A stretch of DNA of 64,000 nucleotides from Geodermatophilus tzadiensis (GTDB taxonomy: Bacteria > Actinomycetota > Actinomycetes > Mycobacteriales > Geodermatophilaceae): contig NZ_PVTG01000005.1 of assembly GCF_003002915.1 (NCBI RefSeq), positions 62,001-126,000 of the forward strand, written 5' to 3'. The position numbers and the translations under genes were made by a program. The notes below the pieces were generated by a model. That model was not told where the DNA came from, ran no database searches, and saw only the letters and a list, made by a program, of their open reading frames with translations. The stretch's first letter is position 1. Each line of letters begins with the position of its first letter. This document shows positions 54,383 through 64,000 of this stretch, one piece after another.

Positions 54383-55384
54383 ATGGACGTCGTCGAGGTC
54401 GTTCCCACGTTCGAGCAGTACGCGTTCACCTTCGGCGGCGTCGCCCCCCTGATGCGGATCAGGCCCGGCACGGCGCTGCGGGTCTGGTCCGACGACGCGT
54501 TCTGCGGCGCGCTGCAGAAGCCCACCGACCTCTCCGGCGAGAAGGTCGACCTGCGCTTCGTCAACCCGCAGACCGGTCCCTTCCACGTCGAGGGCGCCGA
54601 GCCGGGGGACACCCTGGCGCTGCACTTCGTCGCCATGGAGCCGGCGCGGGACTGGGGCGCCTCGGCGGCCATCCCGTTCTTCGGCGGGCTCACCAGCACC
54701 GACCGGGTGGCCACGCTGCAGGACCCGCTGCCGGACACCACGTGGATCTACGAGCTCGACCGCGCGCGCAACACGGTGACCTTCGCCGCCCGGCACACCG
54801 ACCTGGAGATCGCGCTCCCCGTCGAGCCGATGCTCGGGACGGTCGGCGTCGCCCCTCCCGGCGGCGAGGTGCGCAGCTCGCTGGTGCCCGAGCGGTTCGG
54901 CGGCAACATGGACACCCCGCAGATGCGGCCCGGCGCCACCTGCTTCCTCGGCGTGAACGTCGAGGGCGCACTGTTCTCCGTCGGCGACGGGCACTACCGG
55001 CAGGGCGAGGGCGAGGCCTGCGGCACCGCCGTCGAGGGCGCGATGACCACCACCCTCGTCGTGGAGCTGATCAAGGGCGGCGCCCCGCTGTGGCCGCGGA
55101 TCGAGGACGACACGCACTGGATGACCGTCGGGTCCAGCCGTCCGCTGGAGGACGCATGGCGGATCGGCCAGGTCGAGCTGGTGCGGTGGTTCGGCGAGCT
55201 CTATGGCCTGCACCCGATGGACGCCTACCAGCTGCTCTCGCAGATCACCGAGGTGCCGATCGCCAACGTGGTCGACGCGAACTACAGCACCGTGGTGAAG
55301 GCCCGCAAGTCGCTCCTGCCCCGGGCGAGCGCCTACGGCGGGCTGCACGACGACCTCCGCCGCCGCGCGGCGTCCCTGCTCTGA
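54383..55384 (+). CDS. Acetamidase/formamidase family protein
   Basis: A 333-aa FmdA/AmdA-type amidase. Recognisable blocks are NPQTGPFHVEGAEPGDTLALHF, the acidic metal-site region FGGNMDTPQMRPGATCFLGV and FSVGDGHYRQGEGEACGTAVE. The enzymes hydrolyse short amides such as acetamide or formamide to acid and ammonia, usually with zinc. The SDR gene starts 17 bases downstream with GGAGG in between, so both form an operon. The true substrate may be a larger amide; the family is broad. Confidence 0.9.
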   Translation: MDVVEVVPTFEQYAFTFGGVAPLMRIRPGTALRVWSDDAFCGALQKPTDLSGEKVDLRFVNPQTGPFHVEGAEPGDTLALHFVAMEPARDWGASAAIPFFGGLTSTDRVATLQDPLPDTTWIYELDRARNTVTFAARHTDLEIALPVEPMLGTVGVAPPGGEVRSSLVPERFGGNMDTPQMRPGATCFLGVNVEGALFSVGDGHYRQGEGEACGTAVEGAMTTTLVVELIKGGAPLWPRIEDDTHWMTVGSSRPLEDAWRIGQVELVRWFGELYGLHPMDAYQLLSQITEVPIANVVDANYSTVVKARKSLLPRASAYGGLHDDLRRRAASLL

Positions 55385-55400
55385 CCTCAGGAGGATCCCC

Positions 55401-56162
55401 GTGGACCTGCAGCTCACCGGTGCGCGCGTGCTCGTCACCGGCGGCACCCGCGGCATCGGCCGCGCCGTCGTCGAGGCCTTCGTCGACGAGGGCGCCGTCG
55501 TGGAGTTCTGCGCCCGCGACGCCGCCGAGATCACGGCGACGGAGCAGGCGATCGCCGAGCGCGGGGGCCGGGCGACCGGCGCGCAGCTCGACGTCCGGGA
55601 CGGGCCGGCGCTGACCAGCTGGGTCGAGGCCGCCGCCGGCCGGCTCGGCGGGCTGGACGCCGTCGTCGCGAACGTCAGCGCGCTGGCGGCCGGACCGGGG
55701 GAGGAGAACTGGTACACCTCCTTCGAGGTGGACCTCATGCACACGGTCCGGCTGGCCACCGCCGCCCTGCCGCACCTGGAGGCCGGCGGCCGCGGCTCGA
55801 TCGTCGCCGTCTCCAGCGTCTCCGGTCGCGAGGCCGACTTCGCCGCCGGCCCGTACGGGACGATGAAGACCGCGATCGTCGGCTACGTCTCCGGGCTGGC
55901 GTTCCAGCTGGCCGGGCGCGGGGTGCGCGCCAACGTCGTCTCGCCGGGCAACACCTATTTCCCGGACGGCTTCTGGCAGAACATTGAGCGCGGGGACCCC
56001 GAGCTGTTCGCCGCGGCCCTGGGGCTCAACCCGACCGGCCGCATGGGGACGGCGGAGGAGATGGCCCGCGCCGTGGTCTTCCTGTCCAGCCCGGTGTCGA
56101 GCTTCACGACCGGCACCAACCTCGTCGTCGACGGCGCGCTCACCCGCGGCATCCAGCTCTGA
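55401..56162 (+). CDS. Short-chain dehydrogenase/reductase
   Basis: A 253-aa classical SDR. NAD(P)-binding TGxxxGIG is in VLVTGGTRGIGRAVVEAF, followed by AQLDVRDG and VANVSALAAG. The catalytic Ser lies in AVSSVSGREAD and Tyr/Lys in YGTMKTA. The C-terminal substrate loop and GTNLVVDGALTRGIQL are typical of FabG-like enzymes. The GTG start follows CAGGAGG. It is co-transcribed with the acetamidase; the shared pathway is not evident. Confidence 0.93.
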   Translation: MDLQLTGARVLVTGGTRGIGRAVVEAFVDEGAVVEFCARDAAEITATEQAIAERGGRATGAQLDVRDGPALTSWVEAAAGRLGGLDAVVANVSALAAGPGEENWYTSFEVDLMHTVRLATAALPHLEAGGRGSIVAVSSVSGREADFAAGPYGTMKTAIVGYVSGLAFQLAGRGVRANVVSPGNTYFPDGFWQNIERGDPELFAAALGLNPTGRMGTAEEMARAVVFLSSPVSSFTTGTNLVVDGALTRGIQL

Positions 56163-56344
56163 CCGGGCTGCCGGTGTCCCTCAACGGCCCACCATGGGGC
56201 GTGTGTGGTCACGCCGCGCGCTTCACTCACCACTGTTGACGGTCCGTTGCCGCCACGCCGACGACAGCTCCGCCGCTGCGGTAGTCGTTGGCGAAGCCCC
56301 TCTCCGGCGGCACCATCCGCACCGTCACCCAGAGAGGAGGCGCC

Positions 56345-56665
56345 ATGCCTCGGTACCTGTTCACCGGCAAGTACTCCCCGCAAGGCTCGAAGGGGCTCCT
56401 CGCAGGCGGCGGTACCGCTCGCCGGGCTGCCATCGAGAAGATGGTCTCGGACGTGGGCGGTCGCGTGGAGAGCTTCGACTTCGCCTTCGGATCCGATGAC
56501 ATCTACACGATCGTCGACCTGCCCGACGCCCGGACCGCGACTTCCATCTCCCTCACCGTGAACGGCAGTGGCGCCGTCAGCCTGCGCACGGTCGTGCTCA
56601 TGACCCCCGAGGAGGTCGACGCCGCGGGTCAGGTGCAGCCGAACTACCAGCCGCCCGGCTCCTGA
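56345..56665 (+). CDS. GYD-domain protein
   Basis: A 106-aa protein. The ATG at 56345 is preceded by AGAGAGGAGGC, so the longer reading from 56288 is rejected. The GYD domain is recognisable as YLFTGKYSPQGSKGLLAGGG, a ferredoxin-like small fold, with FAFGSDDIYTIVDLPDARTA replacing the classical GxYD segment. Function of the family is unknown. It is a single-gene unit between the SDR and the convergent MBL hydrolase. Confidence 0.85.
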   Translation: MPRYLFTGKYSPQGSKGLLAGGGTARRAAIEKMVSDVGGRVESFDFAFGSDDIYTIVDLPDARTATSISLTVNGSGAVSLRTVVLMTPEEVDAAGQVQPNYQPPGS

Positions 56666-56800
56666 AGATCTCGAGGTACGACTCCGTTCCTCGCGCCGCT
56701 CACCGGTGCGGGAACAGCTGCGCCGATCCGCGATTGGGTGACGGTCTTGTCACTCTGAGTCTCTCCACTGGGCGGGATGGGGCTGATGGGGGCGTGGTGC

Positions 56801-57457
56801 TCACCAGCCCCGGGCGCGCCACTCCGGGAGGGACGGCCGCTCGGCGCCCAGCGTCGTGTCCTTCCCGTGGCCGGGGTAGACCCAGGTGTCGTCGGGCAGC
56901 GCGCCGAACAGCCGCTCCTCGACGTCGGCGAGCAGGCTCGTGAAGTCCTCCGGCGACCAGGTCTTCCCGACGCCGCCCGGGAAGAGGCTGTCGCCGGTGA
57001 ACACGTGCGTGCCGGCGTCACCCGGGCCGCGCCAGACCAGCGCGATGCTGCCCGGCGTGTGCCCGCGCAGGTGCACCACCTCGAGCACCTCCGCGCCGAC
57101 CTCGACGGTGTCGCCGTGGGCGACGGTGCGGTCCACCGGCACGGGCAGGTCGCCGGCGTCGGCGGCGTGTGCCACCGTCCGCGCCCCGGTGGCCGCCACG
57201 ACGTCGGGCAGCGCCCGGTGGTGGTCCCAGTGCCCGTGCGTGGTGACGACGGTGCGCAGGTCGGTGTCGCCGACGAGCGCGCGCAGCGTGTCGGGCTCGG
57301 CCGCGGCGTCGACCAGCAGCGCCTGCCCGGTGGCGGTGTCCCGCAGCAGGTAGGCGTTGTTGGCCATCTCGCTGACCGCGACCTTGCTGATCGTGAGGCC
57401 GGGCAGCTCCCGCACGTCGGCCGGGCCACCCACCTCGACGTCGCCGGTGTAGCTCAT
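56801..57457 (-). CDS. MBL-fold metallo-hydrolase (glyoxalase II-like)
   Basis: A 218-aa glyoxalase II-type hydrolase with intact metal ligands: HxHxDH in VTTHGHWDHHRALPD, His in LRGHTPGSIALVW, Asp in VFTGDSLFPGG and the last His in VYPGHGKDTT. The ATG at 57457 is used. It hydrolyses a thioester or related bond in the cytosol; mycothiol conjugates are plausible in actinobacteria. The gene lies upstream of and opposite to the uvrA side, an arrangement also known next to mycobacterial uvrA. It contrasts with the MBL protein at 14852-15814, whose metal site is eroded. Confidence 0.92.
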   Translation of the reverse strand: MSYTGDVEVGGPADVRELPGLTISKVAVSEMANNAYLLRDTATGQALLVDAAAEPDTLRALVGDTDLRTVVTTHGHWDHHRALPDVVAATGARTVAHAADAGDLPVPVDRTVAHGDTVEVGAEVLEVVHLRGHTPGSIALVWRGPGDAGTHVFTGDSLFPGGVGKTWSPEDFTSLLADVEERLFGALPDDTWVYPGHGKDTTLGAERPSLPEWRARGW

Positions 57458-57492
57458 CGGGCCTCCGTTCGGAAAGTGTCGGCGACCGTGGT

Positions 57493-57498
57493 TACGGT
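57493..57498 (+). promoter_or_regulatory. -10 box for probable leaderless amidase transcript
   Basis: TACGGT ends seven bases before the ATG, within the 48-base gap to the divergent MBL gene. No ribosome site is seen. Confidence 0.45.
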
Positions 57499-57505
57499 CG
57501 CGGTC

Positions 57506-58942
57506 ATGGACGCTAGCGGAGGTCCGGGCGGCGCCCGGGTCGTCGGCCTGCCCGCCACCGGGCTCGCCGCCCGGGTCCGCTCCGGGGAGCTCTCCGCCGT
57601 CGCCGTCGTCCGCGCGCACCTGGCCCACCTCGCCGACGTCGAGCCGCGGATCGGCGCGTTCCGCGTGGTCCGCGCGGAGGCGGCCCTGGCCGAGGCGGCC
57701 GCGGTCGACGCGCACCCCGACCGGGCGTCGCTGCCGCTGGCCGGCGTCCCGGTCGCGGTCAAGGACAACGTCGCGGTCGCCGGGGAGACCGCCACCGACG
57801 GCGGCGCGGTGACCGGGGCGCGGCCCGCCGCGGCCGACCACCCGGTCGTCGCCCGGCTGCGGGCCGCCGGCGCGGTCGTCGTCGGCATCACCCGGATGCC
57901 CGAGCTGGGCCTCTGGCCCACGACGGACGGCCCGGGCACGGTCACCCGCAACCCGTGGGACACCGCGCTGTCGCCGGGCGGCAGCTCCGGGGGGAGCGCC
58001 GCCGCCGTCGCGGCCGGCGTCGTGCCCCTGGCGCAGGGCAACGACGGGCTGGGGTCGCTGCGCCTGCCGGCCGCGGCGTGCGGGGTGGTGACGCTCAAGC
58101 CCGGCCGCGGCGTGCTGCCCGCCGGGGTGGGCGCCGACGACTGGTCGGGCATGGTCGCCAACGGCGTGCTGGCCACGACGGTCGCCGACGTCGCGCTGGG
58201 CACCGCCGTACTGGCCGGGGAGGTCCCGGCGCCGCCCGCGGACCCCGGCCGGCCGCTGCGGATCGCCGTCAGCCGGCGCTCGCCGCTGCCCGGCGTGCGG
58301 CCCGACGGGCCCGCCCGCGACGCGGTCGAGCGGACGGCGCGGCTGCTGCGCGACGCCGGGCACGTCGTCGTCGAGCGCGACCCCGTGGTCCCGCCGGGCG
58401 CCGCGCTCGGCGGGCTCGCCCGCTGGTTCGCCGGCGCGGAGGACGACGCCGCGGCCCTCGGCGTCGACCGGTCGGCCCTGCTGCCGCGCAGCCGCACCCA
58501 CGCGCGGCTGGGCCGGCTCGCCCGCCGGGCCGGCCTGGTCCGGCCCGCCACCGCCGAGCGGTTCCGCGAGCGGACGGCGGCCTTCTTCGCCGACTCCGAC
58601 CTCGACGTGCTGCTGTCGCCGATCACCAACGGCCCGCCGCTGCCCGCCCGGCCGTGGCACGAGCGGGGGTTCCTCGTGAACGTCGGCGCCGCGAGCCGCT
58701 GGGCGGCGTGGGCGCCGGCCTGGAACCTGGCCGGGGTGCCGGCGGCCGTCGTGCCCGCCGGCACGCGCGCCGAGGGGTCGCCGCTGGCGGTCCAGCTGGT
58801 CGGCCCCCCGGGCAGCGAGACGCGACTACTCTGGCTGGCCGGGGAGCTGGAGCGCCGGCAGCCCTGGCGCCGGCACGCGCCGGTCTTCGACCCCGCCCGC
58901 GGCGGAGCCGGTGCCGGAGCGCCGTCCCCGGCTCCCGCCTGA
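57506..58942 (+). CDS. Amidase-signature family hydrolase
   Basis: A 478-aa amidase. The catalytic Lys is in VAVKDNVAVAG, the cis-Ser in SPGGSSGGSAAAVAAG and the nucleophilic Ser in DGLGSLRLPAAACGVV. The usual DTGGSIR is changed to DGLGSLR, retaining the Ser. LAGVPAAVVPAG near the C terminus matches the family. It cleaves a carboxamide to acid and ammonia; the substrate is unknown. It lies between the divergent MBL gene and uvrA. The start is very close behind a -10-like box. Confidence 0.9.
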   Translation: MDASGGPGGARVVGLPATGLAARVRSGELSAVAVVRAHLAHLADVEPRIGAFRVVRAEAALAEAAAVDAHPDRASLPLAGVPVAVKDNVAVAGETATDGGAVTGARPAAADHPVVARLRAAGAVVVGITRMPELGLWPTTDGPGTVTRNPWDTALSPGGSSGGSAAAVAAGVVPLAQGNDGLGSLRLPAAACGVVTLKPGRGVLPAGVGADDWSGMVANGVLATTVADVALGTAVLAGEVPAPPADPGRPLRIAVSRRSPLPGVRPDGPARDAVERTARLLRDAGHVVVERDPVVPPGAALGGLARWFAGAEDDAAALGVDRSALLPRSRTHARLGRLARRAGLVRPATAERFRERTAAFFADSDLDVLLSPITNGPPLPARPWHERGFLVNVGAASRWAAWAPAWNLAGVPAAVVPAGTRAEGSPLAVQLVGPPGSETRLLWLAGELERRQPWRRHAPVFDPARGGAGAGAPSPAPA

Positions 58943-59080
58943 GCTGCTGTTCCCGCCGGCGACGTCGCCGTCGTCACGGATTGCGCCCGGGCAGTGACGG
59001 CGTTGCCCGTACCGACACCTCGACACCACCCCGCAGGGCCCGGCGCGACCGGCCGGCCCGGCTGACCGACAGGGATCACA

Positions 59081-61978
<2,898 letters not shown>

Positions 61979-61987
61979 CGCCGCACC

Positions 61988-62024
61988 GACGGCGCCGGTC
62001 CCGGGATCCGGGACCGGCGCCGTC
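61988..62024. terminator. Bidirectional hairpin between uvrA and copC
   Basis: Perfect 17-base arms GACGGCGCCGGTCCCGG and CCGGGACCGGCGCCGTC with a three-base loop separate the two convergent genes (10 and 13 bases from their stops). Confidence 0.8.
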
Positions 62025-62036
62025 GTGCGTCCCGGG

Positions 62037-62645
62037 TCAGCGGCGCCGCGTGCGACGCAGCGCCAGGGCGGCCGTGCCCACCACCACGGCGGCGGTGGCG
62101 ACGAGGACCGGCACCCCAGCCGGCAGACCGGCCGCACCGTCTGCGGACGCCGTGTCGGTCCCCGTCTCGGGATCGGTGTCAGTGGAGGTGTCAGGGGCCG
62201 GCTCGGGCGTGGCGGCGTCCGGGTCCGTGCCGGACGGCGGAGCGGGCGCCGGGGTGACCGGGGCCAGCGGTGCGTGCTCGAACGTGAACGTGCCGTCCAG
62301 GGGGTGACCGTCGGCGGCGACCGCCGACCAGGTGACCGTGTGCCGGCCCGCCCCGGTCAGCGCGACGGGCGCGGTGAGCACCGCGCCCTCGTGCGACACC
62401 GCGCCGGCGCCGACGGGTGTGCCGTCGGGTCCGGTCACCGTGACGTCGCCGCCGAGGACGCTCGCGGTGAAGGTCAGCGTGACCGCCTGCGGGGTGGTCG
62501 TCACGGTGCTGTCGGCCGCCGGCTCGGTGGAGCGCAGGCCGGTGTGCGCCGAGGCCGTCGCGGGGGCGGCGAGCAGCAGCCCGACGACCAGCACGGTGAC
62601 CGCGGACAGGCGGGCGAGGACGGAGCGGCGGACGGCCGGTGGCAC
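62037..62645 (-). CDS. copC: CopC-family copper-binding protein, C-terminally membrane-anchored
   Basis: A 202-aa exported protein. The GTG at 62645 has TGGAGG upstream. Residues 1-32 are a signal peptide (LSAVTVLVVGLLLAAPATAS) cleaved before AHTGLRSTEP, leaving His near the mature N terminus as in CopC's Cu(II) site. The second site motif is SAVAADGHPLDGTFTF. A Pro/Thr/Asp-rich linker follows, then a single C-terminal membrane helix and RRTRRR. No CopD gene is adjacent. It likely binds copper outside the membrane for handling or delivery. Confidence 0.9.
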   Translation of the reverse strand: MPPAVRRSVLARLSAVTVLVVGLLLAAPATASAHTGLRSTEPAADSTVTTTPQAVTLTFTASVLGGDVTVTGPDGTPVGAGAVSHEGAVLTAPVALTGAGRHTVTWSAVAADGHPLDGTFTFEHAPLAPVTPAPAPPSGTDPDAATPEPAPDTSTDTDPETGTDTASADGAAGLPAGVPVLVATAAVVVGTAALALRRTRRR

Positions 62646-62689
62646 GGGACCTCCAGGGGAGCGGGTGTCACGTCCTTGGTCGTCCGGAA

Positions 62690-63050
62690 CACCCGTGTGG
62701 TTCCCGCGTGCTCCGGTGGACCGGCTCGGGAGGGCGGGAGTGCGGTCGTGGTGGTCCGGCCGGTGGGGGTGGTGACAGTCGGCGTGCCGTCGGCGGTGAC
62801 CTGGTGGTGCCAGCCGGGTGCCGGGTGCGTGCCGCGGTGGTGGCGGGTGCGGAAGCCGGCCGGGTCGGCGGCGCCGGTGGCCCGTCCGGCCAGGGGGCGG
62901 CGTGGTCGAGGTCGCCGCTGTGCGGGACGCGACGGCGGCCGGCCGGTGGCCGGCGGTGGCCGCCCGCGCCCGCCACGCGGTGTGCCGGGCGATCTCCCGG
63001 TCGGCGGCCTGCACCGTCGTCGAGCAGCGGAAACGCGGTCCGCGCGGCCT
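62690..63050 (-). pseudogene. Decayed DUF222/HNH endonuclease C-terminal remnant
   Basis: Minus-strand translation in two different frames gives parts of the C terminus of actinobacterial DUF222-HNH proteins. One frame has GDLDHAAPWPDG (positions about 62885-62920, the HNH core). Another frame further downstream has HPAPGWHHQVTADGTPTVTT (about 62765-62830). In intact proteins these lie in one frame about 30 residues apart. The Cys pair before the HNH core is missing, and no long N-terminal domain is present. It is therefore a frameshifted fragment. No other gene is supportable in the 543-base gap 62646-63188. Confidence 0.7.
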
Positions 63051-63097
63051 GGCGGGGATTCCTGGCCCCTCGCGAGACGGAGCCCGCCGTCGCCCTC

Positions 63098-63127
63098 TTG
63101 AGCAGATAGGGCACCGACCCGTATCGT
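63098..63127 (+). promoter_or_regulatory. Promoter of the small membrane-protein gene
   Basis: TTGAGC, 18 bases, then TATCGT; the predicted start of transcription is near 63134, about 55 bases before the start codon. Confidence 0.5.
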
Positions 63128-63130
63128 CCG

Positions 63131-63146
63131 TGTGACGAACGTCACG
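63131..63146. promoter_or_regulatory. CRP/GlxR-like operator TGTGA-N6-TCACG
   Basis: TGTGACGAACGTCACG contains the palindrome GTGACG-AA-CGTCAC and matches the CRP-type TGTGA-N6-TCACA pattern with one mismatch. It overlaps the predicted transcription start, a position expected for repression. Confidence 0.5.
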
Positions 63147-63188
63147 CCGTGTGTCGGCGCGACGGGTCCTGCGATGGAGGAGCTGCCG

Positions 63189-63476
63189 ATGAGCGCGCTC
63201 ACGCCCGACTGCGACCCCGACCTGTCCCACTGCGGCAAGCCGCCCTCCGGTGGTGGCCTCCGGTCGACCCTCGTGCTGGTCGCCCTGGTGACCGTCGCGG
63301 TGCTCGCCGTCACCGGCGACGCCGTCCCGGGTGCCGTGGCGTTCCTGGCCGGGGGCGTGGGTGCGGTCGCGGCGCTCGTGCTCGGTGCGCGGGGCGTCCG
63401 CCTGGGGCAGCGTGCCGTCGCGGCGGTGCACCTCCCCGGCCTGGTCGGGGCGCACCGCTCCCGTCCCGCCGGCTGA
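63189..63476 (+). CDS. Small two-helix membrane protein
   Basis: A 95-aa protein from the ATG at 63189, chosen because GGAGGAG lies seven bases upstream. The first 25 residues are hydrophilic with two Cys (PDCDPDLSHCGKPP). Two hydrophobic helices follow (STLVLVALVTVAVLAVTGDA and AVAFLAGGVGAVAALVLGAR), then a basic tail with GLVGAHRSRPAG. I do not recognise a family. It has a clear promoter and an operator-like palindrome, so it is regulated on its own. Confidence 0.72.
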   Translation: MSALTPDCDPDLSHCGKPPSGGGLRSTLVLVALVTVAVLAVTGDAVPGAVAFLAGGVGAVAALVLGARGVRLGQRAVAAVHLPGLVGAHRSRPAG

Positions 63477-63547
63477 CCGTCCGGCCGTGCGGCCGGCCCG
63501 GCCGCACGGCAGGGTGACCTCCGACGACGTCCGAGGAGGCCAGCCCC

Positions 63548-64000
63548 ATGACCGACCCGACCTTCACCACCGCCGCCGACGGCGCCCGCCTCGCCGAGCG
63601 CCGTTGGACGCCCGACGGCGAGGTCCGGGCCGTCCTGCAGGTCGTGCACGGGCTGTCCGAGCACGCCGGCCGCTACGGCCGGCTGGCCGCCGCGCTGACC
63701 GCCCGCGGGATCGCCGTCGGTGCGCTCGACCAGCGCGGGCACGGGCGGACCGCGGAGTCGACGGGCCCCGGCCGCTTCGGCGACGGGGCGGGCAGCGACG
63801 CCGTCCTCGACGACGTCCGCGACCTCGGCGAGCGGCTGGCCGCCGACCACCCCGGCGTGCCGCGGTTCCTGCTCGGCCACTCGCTCGGCTCGGCGGTCGC
63901 ACTGGCCTCCGCGGCCCGCGACGGCGCCGGGCTGACCGGCCTCGTGCTGTCCGGGCCGCTGGGGACCGCGCCGGGGCTCGCCGCGTCCGTGCCCGGCCTT
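63548..64000 (+). CDS. Alpha/beta hydrolase, monoacylglycerol-lipase-like (cut by right edge)
   Basis: The ATG at 63548 has GAGGAGG 11 bases upstream. The visible 151 residues start TTAADGARLAERRWTPDGEV and include the oxyanion region LQVVHGLSEHAGRYGRLAAA, LDQRGHGRTAEST and the nucleophile elbow FLLGHSLGSAVALASA. These are the hallmarks of the serine-aminopeptidase-S33/monoglyceride-lipase group. The Asp and His of the triad lie beyond the window. It would hydrolyse monoacylglycerols or lysophospholipids in the cytosol. Confidence 0.9.
   Translation, partial: MTDPTFTTAADGARLAERRWTPDGEVRAVLQVVHGLSEHAGRYGRLAAALTARGIAVGALDQRGHGRTAESTGPGRFGDGAGSDAVLDDVRDLGERLAADHPGVPRFLLGHSLGSAVALASAARDGAGLTGLVLSGPLGTAPGLAASVPGL

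Noticed and set aside
57506-58942. Amidase as a broken enzyme because DTGGS is altered
   Set aside because: Lys, cis-Ser and nucleophilic Ser are all retained; DGLGSLR is an acceptable variant in the family.

Overview
The window reads as chromosome from a high-GC actinobacterium, most likely of the Geodermatophilaceae (Blastococcus/Modestobacter/Geodermatophilus type). GTG and TTG starts are frequent and third codon positions are almost always G or C. The gene set also fits: NDMA-type alcohol dehydrogenase, TreXYZ, an Rpf-like muralidase behind a ydaO-type riboswitch, stand-alone LigC and LigD-polymerase proteins, and uvrA divergent from a metallo-beta-lactamase gene. The genus is inferred, not proven. 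I see no rRNA, tRNA, CRISPR array or intact insertion sequence.

Bases 1-20,060 hold catabolism. A minus-strand operon runs off the left edge (PaaJ-like thiolase, hydroxyacyl-CoA dehydrogenase, PaaG-like hydratase/isomerase, cytochrome P450). It faces an AraC-type regulator followed by an aldehyde dehydrogenase and an NDMA-type alcohol dehydrogenase. Next comes a minus-strand homogentisate operon: odd MBL protein, flavin monooxygenase, HmgA, unknown protein, fumarylacetoacetase, aldehyde dehydrogenase, with an IclR regulator downstream. Then an amine module: APC permease, flavin amine oxidase and a small ABM-type protein, divergent from a TetR regulator across two large palindromes. A coherent reading is import of an aromatic amine, oxidative deamination to an aldehyde, oxidation to an arylacetate, hydroxylation to homogentisate and cleavage to fumarate plus acetoacetate.

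Bases 20,100-26,400 are patchier: a truncated GAF-type remnant in a lower-GC stretch, a lipoprotein with a coil and an EF-hand-like loop, a tyrosine recombinase, then LigD-polymerase, a secreted Tap-like hydrolase, LigC and a DoxX-like fragment.

Bases 26,300-34,800 carry trehalose synthesis from glycogen (TreX-TreY and TreZ). An Rpf/LysM muralidase gene sits between treY and treZ under an apparent c-di-AMP riboswitch, and a RibD-type reductase follows treZ. uvrB follows at 34,810-36,930.

Bases 37,000-53,100 are an actinobacterial Ter island. It comprises TerC behind an apparent manganese (yybP-ykoY) riboswitch, TerD, a TerD-vWA protein, a predicted nucleoside-like metabolite cassette (HpcH/CitE-type lyase, two phosphoribosyltransferase-like proteins, HAD phosphatase), a coiled-coil protein, a DUF475 TerC relative, three AIM24 proteins, a degenerate S9-type propeller protein and a TerA-like protein. 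The cassette's product is unknown, which makes this the most promising undescribed system here.

Bases 53,100-64,000 are mixed metabolism and repair: FMN hydroxyacid oxidase, acetamidase, SDR, GYD protein, MBL hydrolase, amidase, uvrA, CopC, a decayed HNH-endonuclease remnant, a small membrane protein and the start of a monoglyceride-lipase-like gene cut by the right edge.
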